Source: Austwickia sp040006675
Lineage (GTDB): Bacteria > Actinomycetota > Actinomycetes > Actinomycetales > Dermatophilaceae
Assembly (NCBI GenBank): GCA_040006675.1
Contig: JBDTWM010000005.1
Span: 1 to 46,537 of the forward strand
Direction of reading: 5' to 3'
DNA length: 46,537 bases
The position numbers and the translations under genes are program-made. Numbering within the stretch: the first letter of the stretch is position 1; the number at the start of each line of letters is the position of its first letter. Shown here piece after piece: positions 8,269 to 16,083 of the stretch. The notes under the pieces are model-generated. The model did no database searches. It was not told the origin of the DNA and saw only the letters and a program-made list of their open reading frames with translations.

Positions 8269-9156
8269 GTGACCTCTCGATACTCCACCGACCCCCTCGC
8301 TGGTGACTGGCGGGCGCCGCGAGGCGGGCGGTCGCGCCCCGCGGAGGCCGAGTTGGGACTCGTCGTCGAGGAGGTCGCGACCGGCTGGTGCGGCGCCATC
8401 GTCGCCGTGGAGAAGGCCGGCGGGATGATCGTCGTGCACCTGGAAGACCGGCGCGGTGACAGGCGCGCCTTCCCCTTGGGCCCTGGGTTCTTGATGGACG
8501 GTCGGCCGGTGACGCTGACGCGGCCGACGGCCGCCACGAAGGCCGCGCTCGCGCAGGCCCGTCAGGCCGCGTCGCGCACGGCGAGCGGGTCGCGCGCGGT
8601 GCCCAGGGCGCCGGCCCGGGTGGCCCGAGGGTCCCGACTGCTCGTGGAGGGTCGACACGACGCCGAGCTCATCGAGAGGGTCTGGGGCGATGACCTGCGA
8701 GTTGAGGGCGTCGTGGTCGAGCTGCTCGACGGCGTGGACCACCTGGAGGCGTACGCCCGTGAGTTCGCGCCCGACGCGTCGCGACGCCTTGGGGTGCTCG
8801 TGGACCATCTGATCGCCGGGACCAAGGAGTCCCGGATCGTCGCGGGCGTGGCGGCGCTGAGGCCGTACGGGCGATTCGTGCTGGTGCGCGGGCACCCGTA
8901 CGTGGACGTCTGGCAGGCCGTCCGTCCCGCGCGGCTGGGCCTGGAGGCGTGGCCGCGCATCCCGCGCGGACTGCCCTGGAAAGAGGGCGTGCTCGCGCAC
9001 CTGGGGTGGCCGCACGAGTCGGTGGCCGACGTCGCTCGCGGCTGGCAGCGGATCCTGGGCACAGTGCGCAGCTACACCGACCTGCAGCCCGAACTCCTCG
9101 CCCCCGTCGAGGAACTCATCGATTTCGTCACGGTCGGCGGCCCCGATCTAGGCTGA
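8269..9156 (+). CDS. DUF3097 family protein
   Basis: Conserved actinobacterial protein of unknown function. The start is GTG at 8269 (VTSRYSTDPL), because everything upstream in frame overlaps the CIRCE/hrcA control region. A -10-like TACGAT ends seven bases before it with no ribosome binding site, so the transcript is probably leaderless. The 295 residues include an N-terminal beta-rich part (VVEEVATGWCGAIVAVEKAGG) and, from about residue 120, a segment resembling a TOPRIM fold: LLVEGRHDAELIERVWG, then LLDGVDHL and LGVLVDHLIAGTKESRI. That resemblance is my inference. The gene is divergent from hrcA and is followed four bases later by the NrtR-like gene, so those two are probably cotranscribed. 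DUF3097 genes are often found next to hrcA/hemW. Confidence 0.8.
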   Translation: MTSRYSTDPLAGDWRAPRGGRSRPAEAELGLVVEEVATGWCGAIVAVEKAGGMIVVHLEDRRGDRRAFPLGPGFLMDGRPVTLTRPTAATKAALAQARQAASRTASGSRAVPRAPARVARGSRLLVEGRHDAELIERVWGDDLRVEGVVVELLDGVDHLEAYAREFAPDASRRLGVLVDHLIAGTKESRIVAGVAALRPYGRFVLVRGHPYVDVWQAVRPARLGLEAWPRIPRGLPWKEGVLAHLGWPHESVADVARGWQRILGTVRSYTDLQPELLAPVEELIDFVTVGGPDLG

Positions 9157-9160
9157 CGCC

Positions 9161-10108
9161 GTGGCCGTGGATCTGTTGAGTACTGAGGTGGTCGCCGTCA
9201 TCGTGGCGGTGGCCGGCGGAGAGGGCGGCGCCGAGCCTGAGCCCAGGGTGTTGACGGTCGGCGCTCCCACGGGGGTTCCGGCGCTGCCGAGCGGCCCGCT
9301 GCTGGCCGGGCACCGCTCGCTGCAGGCCGGCTTGCGCGACTGGGTCGAGTCGCAGACGGGACTGCGGTTGGGGTACGTGGAGCAGCTCTACACGTTCGCC
9401 GATCGCGAACGGACGGGCTCGCATTCGCGGGTCATCTCGGTGTCGTATCTGGGTCTGACGCGGCCTGAGCATCTCGAACCCGACGGGGCGACGTGGCGGG
9501 CCTGGTATGACCTGCTGCCCTGGGAGGACCGGCGTTTCGCCGTCCCACCGGGCGCCCACGTCGCCCAGGCAGGACTCAACGCCTGGGCGCGCGCTGCAGC
9601 GACGGGGGAACTCGCGGAGCAGCGACGACTTCGCGCGGACAGGGCGTTCGGAGACTCCGGGAGGGCGTGGCACCCGGAGGACTGCCTGAAGCGGTACGAG
9701 CTGCTCTGGGAGGCTGGCCTGCTCGCCGAATCCCGGACCGCGCCACGTCCCTCGGACTCGCCGCGACCGGCCACCGGAGAGCGGATGCTGCACGACCACC
9801 GCCGGATCGTCGCGACCGGCCTGACTCGGCTGCGGGCCAAGATCCAGTACCGTCCCGTGGTCTTCGAGCTGCTGCCTGACGCGTTTACGCTCGGCCAGCT
9901 CCAGCAGGTCGTGGAAGCCCTCTCAGGGACCCGTCTGCACAAGCAGAACTTCCGCCGGTTGGTGGAGACCGAGGAACTGGTGGAGGAGACCGGCCAGACC
10001 ACCTCCGCCACGGGAGGCCGCCCAGCCAGGCTGATGCGCTTTCGCACCGACGCCTTCGCCGAGCGCTCGGGAGCCGGGCTGCGTTTGCCCCAGTCGCGGA
10101 CCCGCTGA
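9161..10108 (+). CDS. nrtR: NrtR-like Nudix-domain transcriptional regulator of NAD synthesis
   Basis: A 315-residue protein with an N-terminal Nudix-like domain (residues about 8-150) and a C-terminal winged-helix domain (residues about 205-290: LLPDAFTLGQLQQVVEAL, LHKQNFRRLVE). This layout is that of NrtR regulators, in which a Nudix domain that senses ADP-ribose controls a DNA-binding domain. The Nudix box is degenerate: the region GHRSLQAGLRDWVESQTGL lacks the REUxEE glutamates, so hydrolase activity is unlikely. It starts with GTG four bases after the DUF3097 stop and lies directly upstream of nadABC, the classic NrtR target. Repression of the nadA promoter is inferred from family and context; no operator could be assigned with certainty. 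Confidence 0.85.
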   Translation: MAVDLLSTEVVAVIVAVAGGEGGAEPEPRVLTVGAPTGVPALPSGPLLAGHRSLQAGLRDWVESQTGLRLGYVEQLYTFADRERTGSHSRVISVSYLGLTRPEHLEPDGATWRAWYDLLPWEDRRFAVPPGAHVAQAGLNAWARAAATGELAEQRRLRADRAFGDSGRAWHPEDCLKRYELLWEAGLLAESRTAPRPSDSPRPATGERMLHDHRRIVATGLTRLRAKIQYRPVVFELLPDAFTLGQLQQVVEALSGTRLHKQNFRRLVETEELVEETGQTTSATGGRPARLMRFRTDAFAERSGAGLRLPQSRTR

Positions 10109-10148
10109 ACCCCCGCTGTCGACGAGGCGAGCCGAGACGCGGGATGGG

Positions 10149-10176
10149 TTGACAGCGCCATCTCAGCCCTTATGCT
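10149..10176 (+). promoter_or_regulatory. Promoter of nadABC
   Basis: TTGACA at 10149-10154 and TATGCT at 10171-10176, separated by 16 bases: a near-consensus vegetative promoter. It implies a leader of about 45 bases before nadA, with GGGAGG at 10219-10224 as ribosome binding site. Directly downstream, TGCT-N7-AGCA (10173-10187) is a weak inverted repeat overlapping the -10 and is a possible but unproven NrtR site. Confidence 0.7.
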
Positions 10177-10229
10177 CATCTGTAGCAATACCGAAGGTTC
10201 GAGCGAGCGCCCAAACACGGGAGGTCCCC

Positions 10230-11255
10230 ATGACCGTCACCGCCGTCCCCGCCCCCGCCTCTTCGCTGATGCCGCCCCTGAGTGAGCTCTACGAGCGGGT
10301 CCGTCGGGTGATCCCGCCGGTGGAGTGGGCCACCATGACCGACGATGTCGAGGCCATCTGGCGTCTCAAACGTGAAAAGAACGCGGTCGTGCTGGCGCAC
10401 AATTACATGACGCCGGAGATCTTCCACGGCGTCGCGGACGTGGTCGGCGACTCGCTCGCGCTCGCCCGCGAGGCCCAGCAGGCCACGGCAGATGTCATCG
10501 TGCTCGCCGGGGTGCACTTCATGGCCGAGACCGCCAAGCTGCTCAACCCGGACAAGACCGTCCTCATCCCTGACCTGCGCAGCGGCTGCTCGCTCGCCGA
10601 GAGCATCACACCCGATGACGTCACCGCTCTGCGCGAGGCGCACCCGGGCGTCCCCATCGTGACGTACGTGAACACCTCTGCCGCGGTCAAGGCGGCCTCG
10701 GACGTCTGCTGCACCAGCGGCAACGCGGCCCGCATCGTCGAGCGCATCGCCGCAGAGCACGGAACGCATCGCGTGCTGCTCATCCCCGACCAGTACCTCG
10801 CCCGCAACATCGCCGAGCAGGTGAGGCCGCTCGGCATCGAGATCCTCGCCTTCCCGGGCGCGTGCGAAGTACATGAGCGCTTCACCCCGGCCGACATCCG
10901 CACGATCCGCGCCGAACACCCCGGCGTCGTCGTCCTCGCTCACCCCGAATGCCCGCCCGAGGTCGTGGCCGAGGCTGACTTGGCCGGGTCGACGGCGCAG
11001 ATGCAGAGCTACGTCGAGCAGCGGCGCCCGGCCCGCGTCGCCCTGATCACGGAGTGCTCGATGAGCGACAACATCGCGGCCGCCGCTCCGGACGTGGAGA
11101 TGATCCGTCCCTGCAACCTGTGCCCGCACATGAAGCGCAATACTCTCGCCACCATCCGTCGCGCCCTGGAGACCGGCACGCACGAGGTCACCGTCGATGC
11201 GCACGTCGCCGAGGCCGCACGAGCCGCGGTCGCCCGGATGCTCGACCTCTCCTGA
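10230..11255 (+). CDS. nadA: Quinolinate synthase NadA
   Basis: [4Fe-4S] enzyme that condenses iminoaspartate with dihydroxyacetone phosphate to quinolinate, the second step of de novo NAD synthesis. The start is ATG at 10230, six bases after GGGAGG, giving 341 residues; the frame reaches 27 codons further upstream through the promoter. Seen motifs: VVLAHNYM...VGDSLALAREA, LIPDLRSGCSLAE (Cys120), VTYVNTSAAVKA, FPGACEVHERF (Cys212) and CNLCPHMKRNTL (Cys295/298). The three cluster ligands are probably Cys120, Cys212 and one of the last pair. The gene has its own promoter and heads nadA-nadB-nadC. Confidence 0.96.
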   Translation: MTVTAVPAPASSLMPPLSELYERVRRVIPPVEWATMTDDVEAIWRLKREKNAVVLAHNYMTPEIFHGVADVVGDSLALAREAQQATADVIVLAGVHFMAETAKLLNPDKTVLIPDLRSGCSLAESITPDDVTALREAHPGVPIVTYVNTSAAVKAASDVCCTSGNAARIVERIAAEHGTHRVLLIPDQYLARNIAEQVRPLGIEILAFPGACEVHERFTPADIRTIRAEHPGVVVLAHPECPPEVVAEADLAGSTAQMQSYVEQRRPARVALITECSMSDNIAAAAPDVEMIRPCNLCPHMKRNTLATIRRALETGTHEVTVDAHVAEAARAAVARMLDLS

Positions 11256-11313
11256 CCACGAGCGGGCACCTCACCTCACCCATTCACTGCACCCAGCTGT
11301 GAGGAGAACCCCT

Positions 11314-12861
11314 GTGACCGTCGATCTGGGCACACTCGCGGGACGACCCGTCATCGTCGGCGCCGGGCTCGCCGGGCTCGTCACCGCCCTCGAGCTCGCG
11401 CCCACCCCCTGCGTGCTCGTCACCGGCGGCGCGCTCGGCGTCGACTGCGCCAGCGACTGGGCGCAGGGCGGCCTCGCCGCAGCGGTCGGACCAGACGACT
11501 CGATCGCTGCGCACGTCGCCGACAGCCTCGCCGCCGGGGCGGGTCTGTGCGACGCCGAGGTCACCCGGAGCATCGTCGACGCCGGCCCCTCGGTCGTGGA
11601 CTTCCTGCGCGAACTGGGCGCCCGCTTCGACACCTCCCGGCACGGGACACTCGATCTCGGCCTGGAGGGCGCCCATTCCCGCCGCCGGATCGTGCACGCC
11701 GCCGGCGACGGGTCCGGGCACGAGATCACTCGGGCCGCCGTCGAGGCCGTCCGATCCGCTGGGCACGTCACGGTCCTGGAGCACACCCTCGCCCGCCGTA
11801 TTCTGACGCGCGACGGGGTCACCGGCATCGTGCTTCTCACCACTGAGGGGGCGCACACCCTACGTACGGGGTATGTCGTGCTCGCGACCGGAGGGGCCGG
11901 CGCGCTGTTCACCCACACCACCAACCCGTCGGGCTCGTGGGGCAGCGGCCTCGCGCTCGGCCTACGCGCCGGGGCTGCGGTCCGCGACCTGGAGATGGTG
12001 CAATTCCACCCGACGGCCCTGGACGTGAGCTTGGACCCGATGCCGCTGGTCAGCGAGGCTGTCCGGGGTGAGGGCGCGCACCTGGTCGACGACCGCGGCG
12101 AGCGCGTGCTGGCCGACGATCTGGCCCCGCGCGACGTGGTGTCGCGGGCTGTCTGGGCGCGGCTGGACGCGGGACGGCGGGTGTTCCTGGACACGCCGAG
12201 CGCGTTCGGGGACTCGTTCGCGCGGCACTTCCCCACGATCACCGCCAAGTGCGCGGCCGTCGGTCTGGATCCGGCGGTGGATCCGCTGCCGGTACGGCCT
12301 GCCGCGCACTACCACATGGGCGGCCTGCTCACCGACGCCCGTGGGCGGACCACGGTGCACGGCCTGTGGGCCGTCGGCGAGGTGGCGAGCACCGGACTGC
12401 ACGGCGCGAATCGCCTGGCCAGCAATTCCCTGTTAGAGGCCGTGGCCGTGGGTCGCGAAGTGGCTCGAGACGTCAGGGCCCTCGCACCCACCACCCCTGC
12501 CCTCGCGCTGGTGGGTTCGCGGCAGCCGCACAGCGGCGGCGCGTTCGGAGAGCCCCTGCCCGTCTGGCCGGGCCGTCCGACTCAACAGGACCGACTGACC
12601 CTCGAGCGGCGCTGTGGAGTGCTGCGCGACGAGGCACGCCTGGACGAGGCGATCGACCTCTTACGCCCCGGCGCGCAGGCCCGCGACGCGCGCCTGGTGG
12701 CCCTGCTGGTGGCCTGGTCGGCGTACGGTCGCACCGAGAGCCGCGGCGGCCACCACCGCACCGACCACCCCCGCTGCGGAGCCGGCGGCCACACCGTGTT
12801 CACGCTCGACGAGGCGTTGGCCGCGATCGACGACCGACACTCCCGGATGAGGAGCGCCTGA
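11314..12861 (+). CDS. nadB: L-aspartate oxidase NadB
   Basis: FAD enzyme oxidising L-aspartate to iminoaspartate, the substrate of NadA. The start is GTG at 11314, with GAGGAGA seven bases upstream; the longer open frame overlaps the nadA end and was not used. The 515-residue product shows the dinucleotide-binding loop VIVGAGLAGLVTALEL, the substrate loop ASDWAQGGLAAAV, VVLATGGAGALF, EMVQFHPTAL, and the catalytic/FAD segment AAHYHMGGLLTD...GLHGANRLASNSLLEA. The C-terminal helical domain appears shorter than in E. coli NadB. Its stop shares one base with the nadC start, so the two are translationally coupled. Confidence 0.96.
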   Translation: MTVDLGTLAGRPVIVGAGLAGLVTALELAPTPCVLVTGGALGVDCASDWAQGGLAAAVGPDDSIAAHVADSLAAGAGLCDAEVTRSIVDAGPSVVDFLRELGARFDTSRHGTLDLGLEGAHSRRRIVHAAGDGSGHEITRAAVEAVRSAGHVTVLEHTLARRILTRDGVTGIVLLTTEGAHTLRTGYVVLATGGAGALFTHTTNPSGSWGSGLALGLRAGAAVRDLEMVQFHPTALDVSLDPMPLVSEAVRGEGAHLVDDRGERVLADDLAPRDVVSRAVWARLDAGRRVFLDTPSAFGDSFARHFPTITAKCAAVGLDPAVDPLPVRPAAHYHMGGLLTDARGRTTVHGLWAVGEVASTGLHGANRLASNSLLEAVAVGREVARDVRALAPTTPALALVGSRQPHSGGAFGEPLPVWPGRPTQQDRLTLERRCGVLRDEARLDEAIDLLRPGAQARDARLVALLVAWSAYGRTESRGGHHRTDHPRCGAGGHTVFTLDEALAAIDDRHSRMRSA

Positions 12862-13712
12862 TGCTCGACCTGCAGATCGAACCCGTCGTCCGCGCCGCGC
12901 TGCTGGAGGATCTGGGGCGCGCCGGCGACCTCACCACCGACGCGACCGTACCGGCGGATCTGACCGGCTCCGTGGCGCTCGTGGCCCGCGACGCCGGCGT
13001 CGTGGCAGGCTCCGCGTGCGCGCGCCTGGCCTGGACGCTGGTCGACCCCCGCGTGGAGGTCAGGGTCGACCTACCCGACGGGTCGCGCGTGTCGCCGGGG
13101 TCGGTGATCGGCACGGCGCGCGGCCCGGCGCGTGCCCTGCTCACCGGGGAGCGGGTCGCGCTGAACTTCCTGGGCCACCTGTCCGGGGTGGCGACGGCGA
13201 CCGCCGTCCTGGCCGAGGCGGTCGCGGGCACACCCGCGCGGGTGTGCTGCACCCGCAAGACCACCCCGGGGCTGCGTGCTCTGGAAAAGGCCGCAGTCGT
13301 CGCCGGCGGCGGCATGAATCACCGCTTCGGCCTCGACGACGCGGTGCTCATCAAAGACAATCACGTCGCGTTCGCGGGGTCGATCACCGAGGCGGTACGC
13401 CGGGCGCGCGCACACGTCGGGCACCTGGTGAAGATCGAAGTCGAAGTCGACACGCTCGAGCAGCTGCGGGAGCTTCTCGCCCTCCCCCGCCGTGACGGCG
13501 CCGACGCGGTGCTGCTGGACAACATGGCCGGCGAGACGCTGCGCGCCGCGGTCGCACTGGTCGACGGGCAGATGATCACGGAGGCATCCGGACGCATCAC
13601 CCCGGAGTCTGCGCGGGGGCTCGCCGAGGCCGGCGTCGACCTGATCTCCGCAGGCTGGATCACGCACAGCACGCGCGTGCTGGATATCGGGCTGGACCAC
13701 CGACCCGACTGA
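12861..13712 (+). CDS. nadC: Nicotinate-nucleotide pyrophosphorylase (carboxylating) NadC
   Basis: Quinolinate phosphoribosyltransferase: quinolinate plus PRPP gives nicotinate mononucleotide, CO2 and pyrophosphate. The ATG at 12861 overlaps the nadB TGA by one base and gives 283 residues. Visible family motifs are LLEDLGRAGDLTTDA near the N-terminus, LNFLGHLSGVATAT, TRKTTPGLRALEKAAV, GGGMNHRFGLDDAVLIKDNH, KIEVEVDTLEQL, AVLLDNM and the C-terminal DLISAGWITHS. It completes the three-gene pathway from aspartate to nicotinate mononucleotide. Length is typical. Confidence 0.96.
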   Translation: MLDLQIEPVVRAALLEDLGRAGDLTTDATVPADLTGSVALVARDAGVVAGSACARLAWTLVDPRVEVRVDLPDGSRVSPGSVIGTARGPARALLTGERVALNFLGHLSGVATATAVLAEAVAGTPARVCCTRKTTPGLRALEKAAVVAGGGMNHRFGLDDAVLIKDNHVAFAGSITEAVRRARAHVGHLVKIEVEVDTLEQLRELLALPRRDGADAVLLDNMAGETLRAAVALVDGQMITEASGRITPESARGLAEAGVDLISAGWITHSTRVLDIGLDHRPD

Positions 13713-13752
13713 GCCGGACGCGGCACGCTTGCCGGGTTCGCGCCGGGCCGTT

Positions 13753-13786
13753 TTGCCAAGCAGGGCCGTGAGCGCCACAATTGTGG
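13753..13786 (+). promoter_or_regulatory. Leaderless promoter and palindromic operator of the RelBE-type module
   Basis: TTGCCA (13753-13758), 17 bases, CACAAT (13776-13781), then seven bases to the ATG at 13789: promoter spacing typical of a leaderless transcript. The -10 lies inside the perfect 12-base palindrome CCACAATTGTGG (13775-13786). This is where the antitoxin or the toxin-antitoxin complex would be expected to bind for autoregulation. The operator role is inferred. Confidence 0.6.
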
Positions 13787-13788
13787 TC

Positions 13789-14055
13789 ATGAGTGTGGAG
13801 CCGCTGCGCGAGGTACGGGATCACTTCAGCGAGGTCATCGATCGTGTCGAGCACGAGCACGAGCGTGTGACGGTGACCCGCAACGGGCGGGCTGCCGCGA
13901 TCATCGTCAGCCTGGACGATCTGGCCGAGCTCGAGGAGACCCTTGCGGTGCTGAGCGACCCGGACGCTCTGGCGGACATCCGGGAGGCCGACGCGGCGTA
14001 CGGGTCCGGTGACGTGGTGCGCGGTGTCGACGCGGTGCGTTCGCTGCGGTCGTGA
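13789..14055 (+). CDS. Type II antitoxin, Phd/YefM (RelB-like) family
   Basis: An 88-residue antitoxin. Residues 1-50 (MSVEPLREVRDHFSEVIDRV, then VTVTRNGRAAAIIVSLDDLAEL) match the Phd/YefM DNA-binding fold, with the characteristic VTRNGRxAAIIVS strand. The C-terminal part (LAVLSDPDALADIREADAAY) matches the toxin-neutralising tail of this family. The ATG at 13789 fits a leaderless transcript from the overlapping promoter. The stop overlaps the toxin GTG by four bases, the normal arrangement for coupled synthesis with the antitoxin first. Confidence 0.88.
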   Translation: MSVEPLREVRDHFSEVIDRVEHEHERVTVTRNGRAAAIIVSLDDLAELEETLAVLSDPDALADIREADAAYGSGDVVRGVDAVRSLRS

Positions 14056-14327
14056 CCGAGCCCTACGAACTGGTCCTGACTCCGCCGGCAGTTCAGGCCG
14101 TGCAGTCACGGTTGCCCGAAGCGGTGGCAGCAGCCGTGATCGAGTTCGTCACCGGTGCGCTCCTGGACAACCCCGGTCGCGTCGGCAAGCCGTTGCGCAG
14201 CGACTTGGCGGGCATCCACTCGGCACGTCGCGGCACCTATCGCGGGCTCTACCGGATCAACGACGACCGCCATGAGGTCGTCGTTCTGCGCATCGACCAT
14301 CGCGGCGACGTCTACCGCTCCCAGTGA
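14052..14327 (+). CDS. Type II toxin, RelE/ParE family
   Basis: A 91-residue toxin. Family features are the N-terminal YELVLTPPAVQAVQSRLPE, the middle LLDNPGRVGKPLRSDLAGIHSARRGTYRGLYRI and the C-terminal VVVLRIDHRGDVYRS, which correspond to the RelE fold with its basic active-site strand (RRGTYRGLYRI) and the final HR-x-x-Y-R segment. RelE toxins cleave mRNA in the ribosomal A site; ParE relatives poison gyrase. The C-terminal HR...VYR favours the RelE side. It starts with GTG overlapping the antitoxin stop. The pair sits between the nad operon and the convergent hemW gene. Confidence 0.88.
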   Translation: MTEPYELVLTPPAVQAVQSRLPEAVAAAVIEFVTGALLDNPGRVGKPLRSDLAGIHSARRGTYRGLYRINDDRHEVVVLRIDHRGDVYRSQ

Positions 14328-14765
14328 CCGCTCATGCCGCTGAGCAGTCTCCCCGGCTTCCTGGACTGTGCGCGGCGGGCGCCAGTGGCCGGCGACGCGC
14401 CGCCGACAGCAGGATCGCCGGTGCCGGGTCGCCCGAACGCGGGTCCGACTGCCCCTCAGTAGTGTGCGGTGTACACGAAGTTTGCCGCCGGCATCGCCGG
14501 CCACTGCCGTGACCCGCATCGTCAGGTCCATGTACGCCAGACGCGCTCTGCGCAGGTTTGTGAGCCGGCTCACCCCCGGATCGACCCCGACTGGTCGGCC
14601 AGCCGGGCCACCACAACCGGCGGCGCCGCCACGACGTCGTCATTCTCAGCTCAAGAGACTACTCAGCCAAATCCGCCGATTGTCGGCGAGTACTACCGCG
14701 ACCCGTCCCCCTCCGGTGGCGGCTCGCCACCCGACGCGGCGATCCCCGTCAGGCGGGGACTCTCG
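14328..14765. other. Gene-free stretch with a possible decayed antitoxin
   Basis: About 440 bases between the convergent RelE-type toxin and hemW hold no intact gene. Within it, from the ATG at 14530, one frame reads MYARRALRRFVSRLTP. From 14579, in another frame, the sequence reads RRRRHDVVILSSRDYSAKSAD. Together they resemble the start and the VVxLSxxDY core of a YefM-type antitoxin joined by a frameshift. This is a weak, by-eye resemblance. No terminator was identified. Confidence 0.3.
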
Positions 14766-16001
14766 TCACCCGGCCAGCAGGCGGTGGACCACCCTGTCCG
14801 CCAGCAGGCGGCCCCGACGGGTCAGCAGCACACGGCGCGGGTCGCCCAGCAGGTCGGCAGACGGCTCGACCAGGCCGTCGGCGATCAGCCCGGCCACCGC
14901 CTCGCGGCCCGGCGGCCGCAGCAGGTCCACCGGCAGGCCCTGCGCCAGTCGCGTCCGCAGCAACACCAGCTCGTCGTACGTCTGTTCCTCGGTCAGCACT
15001 TCCCGGCCCTGCATGGGCGACATCCCCGCGCCCAACCGTGACGCGTACGCGGCCGGGTGGCGTACGTTCCACCAGCGCACGCCGCCGACATGGCTGTGCG
15101 CGCCGGGGCCGAGGCCCCACCATTGGCCGCCCTGCCAGTAGCCCAGGTTGTGCCGACAGGCGTCCGAGGCGGTCCGGGCCCAGTTGCTGATCTCGTACCA
15201 CCGCCATCCCGCCGCAGACAGCACCTCGTCGGCCAGCTCGTACTTGTCCGCCTCATCGTCGTCTTCCGGGGCCGCAACGTCCCCGCGCCTCACCCGGGCC
15301 GCCAACCGCGTGCCGGACTCGACGACCAACGCGTACGCCGAGACGTGGTCGACACCTAGCTCGACGGCGGCCTCCACGCTGGTGCGCCAATCCGCGAGCG
15401 ACTCCCCGGGCGCTCCGTAGATGAGATCCAGGCTGGTCCCCAGCCCGACCGCCGACGCCGCGCGCACCGCCGCACGCACGTTCGCCGGGTCGTGCGTGCG
15501 GTCCAGGGCCGCGAGGACGTGTGGCACGGCCGACTGCATCCCGAGGCTCACCCGTGTGAACCCGCCCGCGGCCAAGGCCTCGAGCGAGCCGGCGTCGACA
15601 GTGTCCGGGTTGGCCTCGGTGGTCACTTCCGCGCCGGGCACCAGCCCGAATGCGTCCCGAGCCGCCGCCACGACACGCGCCAGCTCCGACGCGGGCAACA
15701 TCGTGGGCGTCCCCCCGCCGACGAAGATCGTGTCCACGGGCCGGGCCGCGTCGCCCAGCACTTCGCGGGCGATCCTCAGTTCACCCAGCAGCACATCCAC
15801 GTAGCTGTCCGGGCTGGTTCCCGGACCCCCACCGAGCTCCGACGCAATGTAGGTGTTGAAGTCGCAGTACCCGCACCGTACCCGGCAGAACGGCACGTGC
15901 ACGTAGAGGCCGAACGCTCCCTGCCCGAAGCGGTCCAGCGCCGATCCCGGCAGCGACCGATCGCTCGGCGCGGGATCCCCGGCAGGCGGCGAAAGGGGCA
16001 C
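14766..16001 (-). CDS. hemW: Radical SAM heme chaperone HemW
   Basis: HemW is a radical SAM protein related to oxygen-independent coproporphyrinogen oxidase that acts as a heme chaperone. The start is GTG at 15999-16001, behind GGGAGAA with eight bases spacing; a further 36 in-frame codons upstream look non-coding. The 411-residue product has the cluster motif CRVRCGYCDFN (Cys39, Cys43, Cys46), FVGGGTPTMLP, TTEANPDTVD, RVSLGMQS, DLIYGAPGES and the C-terminal HemN region (RHNLGYWQGGQWWGLGPGAHS). It is the last gene of the lepA-trmB-hemW run. HemN activity is unlikely because the context and the lack of the HemN N-terminal signature favour HemW. Confidence 0.92.
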   Translation of the reverse strand: MPLSPPAGDPAPSDRSLPGSALDRFGQGAFGLYVHVPFCRVRCGYCDFNTYIASELGGGPGTSPDSYVDVLLGELRIAREVLGDAARPVDTIFVGGGTPTMLPASELARVVAAARDAFGLVPGAEVTTEANPDTVDAGSLEALAAGGFTRVSLGMQSAVPHVLAALDRTHDPANVRAAVRAASAVGLGTSLDLIYGAPGESLADWRTSVEAAVELGVDHVSAYALVVESGTRLAARVRRGDVAAPEDDDEADKYELADEVLSAAGWRWYEISNWARTASDACRHNLGYWQGGQWWGLGPGAHSHVGGVRWWNVRHPAAYASRLGAGMSPMQGREVLTEEQTYDELVLLRTRLAQGLPVDLLRPPGREAVAGLIADGLVEPSADLLGDPRRVLLTRRGRLLADRVVHRLLAG

Positions 16002-16083
16002 GGCGTCATTCTCCCAGGCGCTCGCAGATCGAACAGTTAATTGCGCGTCCTTCTTGCTCTCACAACGGAGTCCATGAACCTCT

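Noticed and set aside
10173..10187. TGCT-N7-AGCA as an NrtR operator
   Set aside because: Arms of only four bases; position over the -10 is attractive but a site cannot be assigned without comparison.
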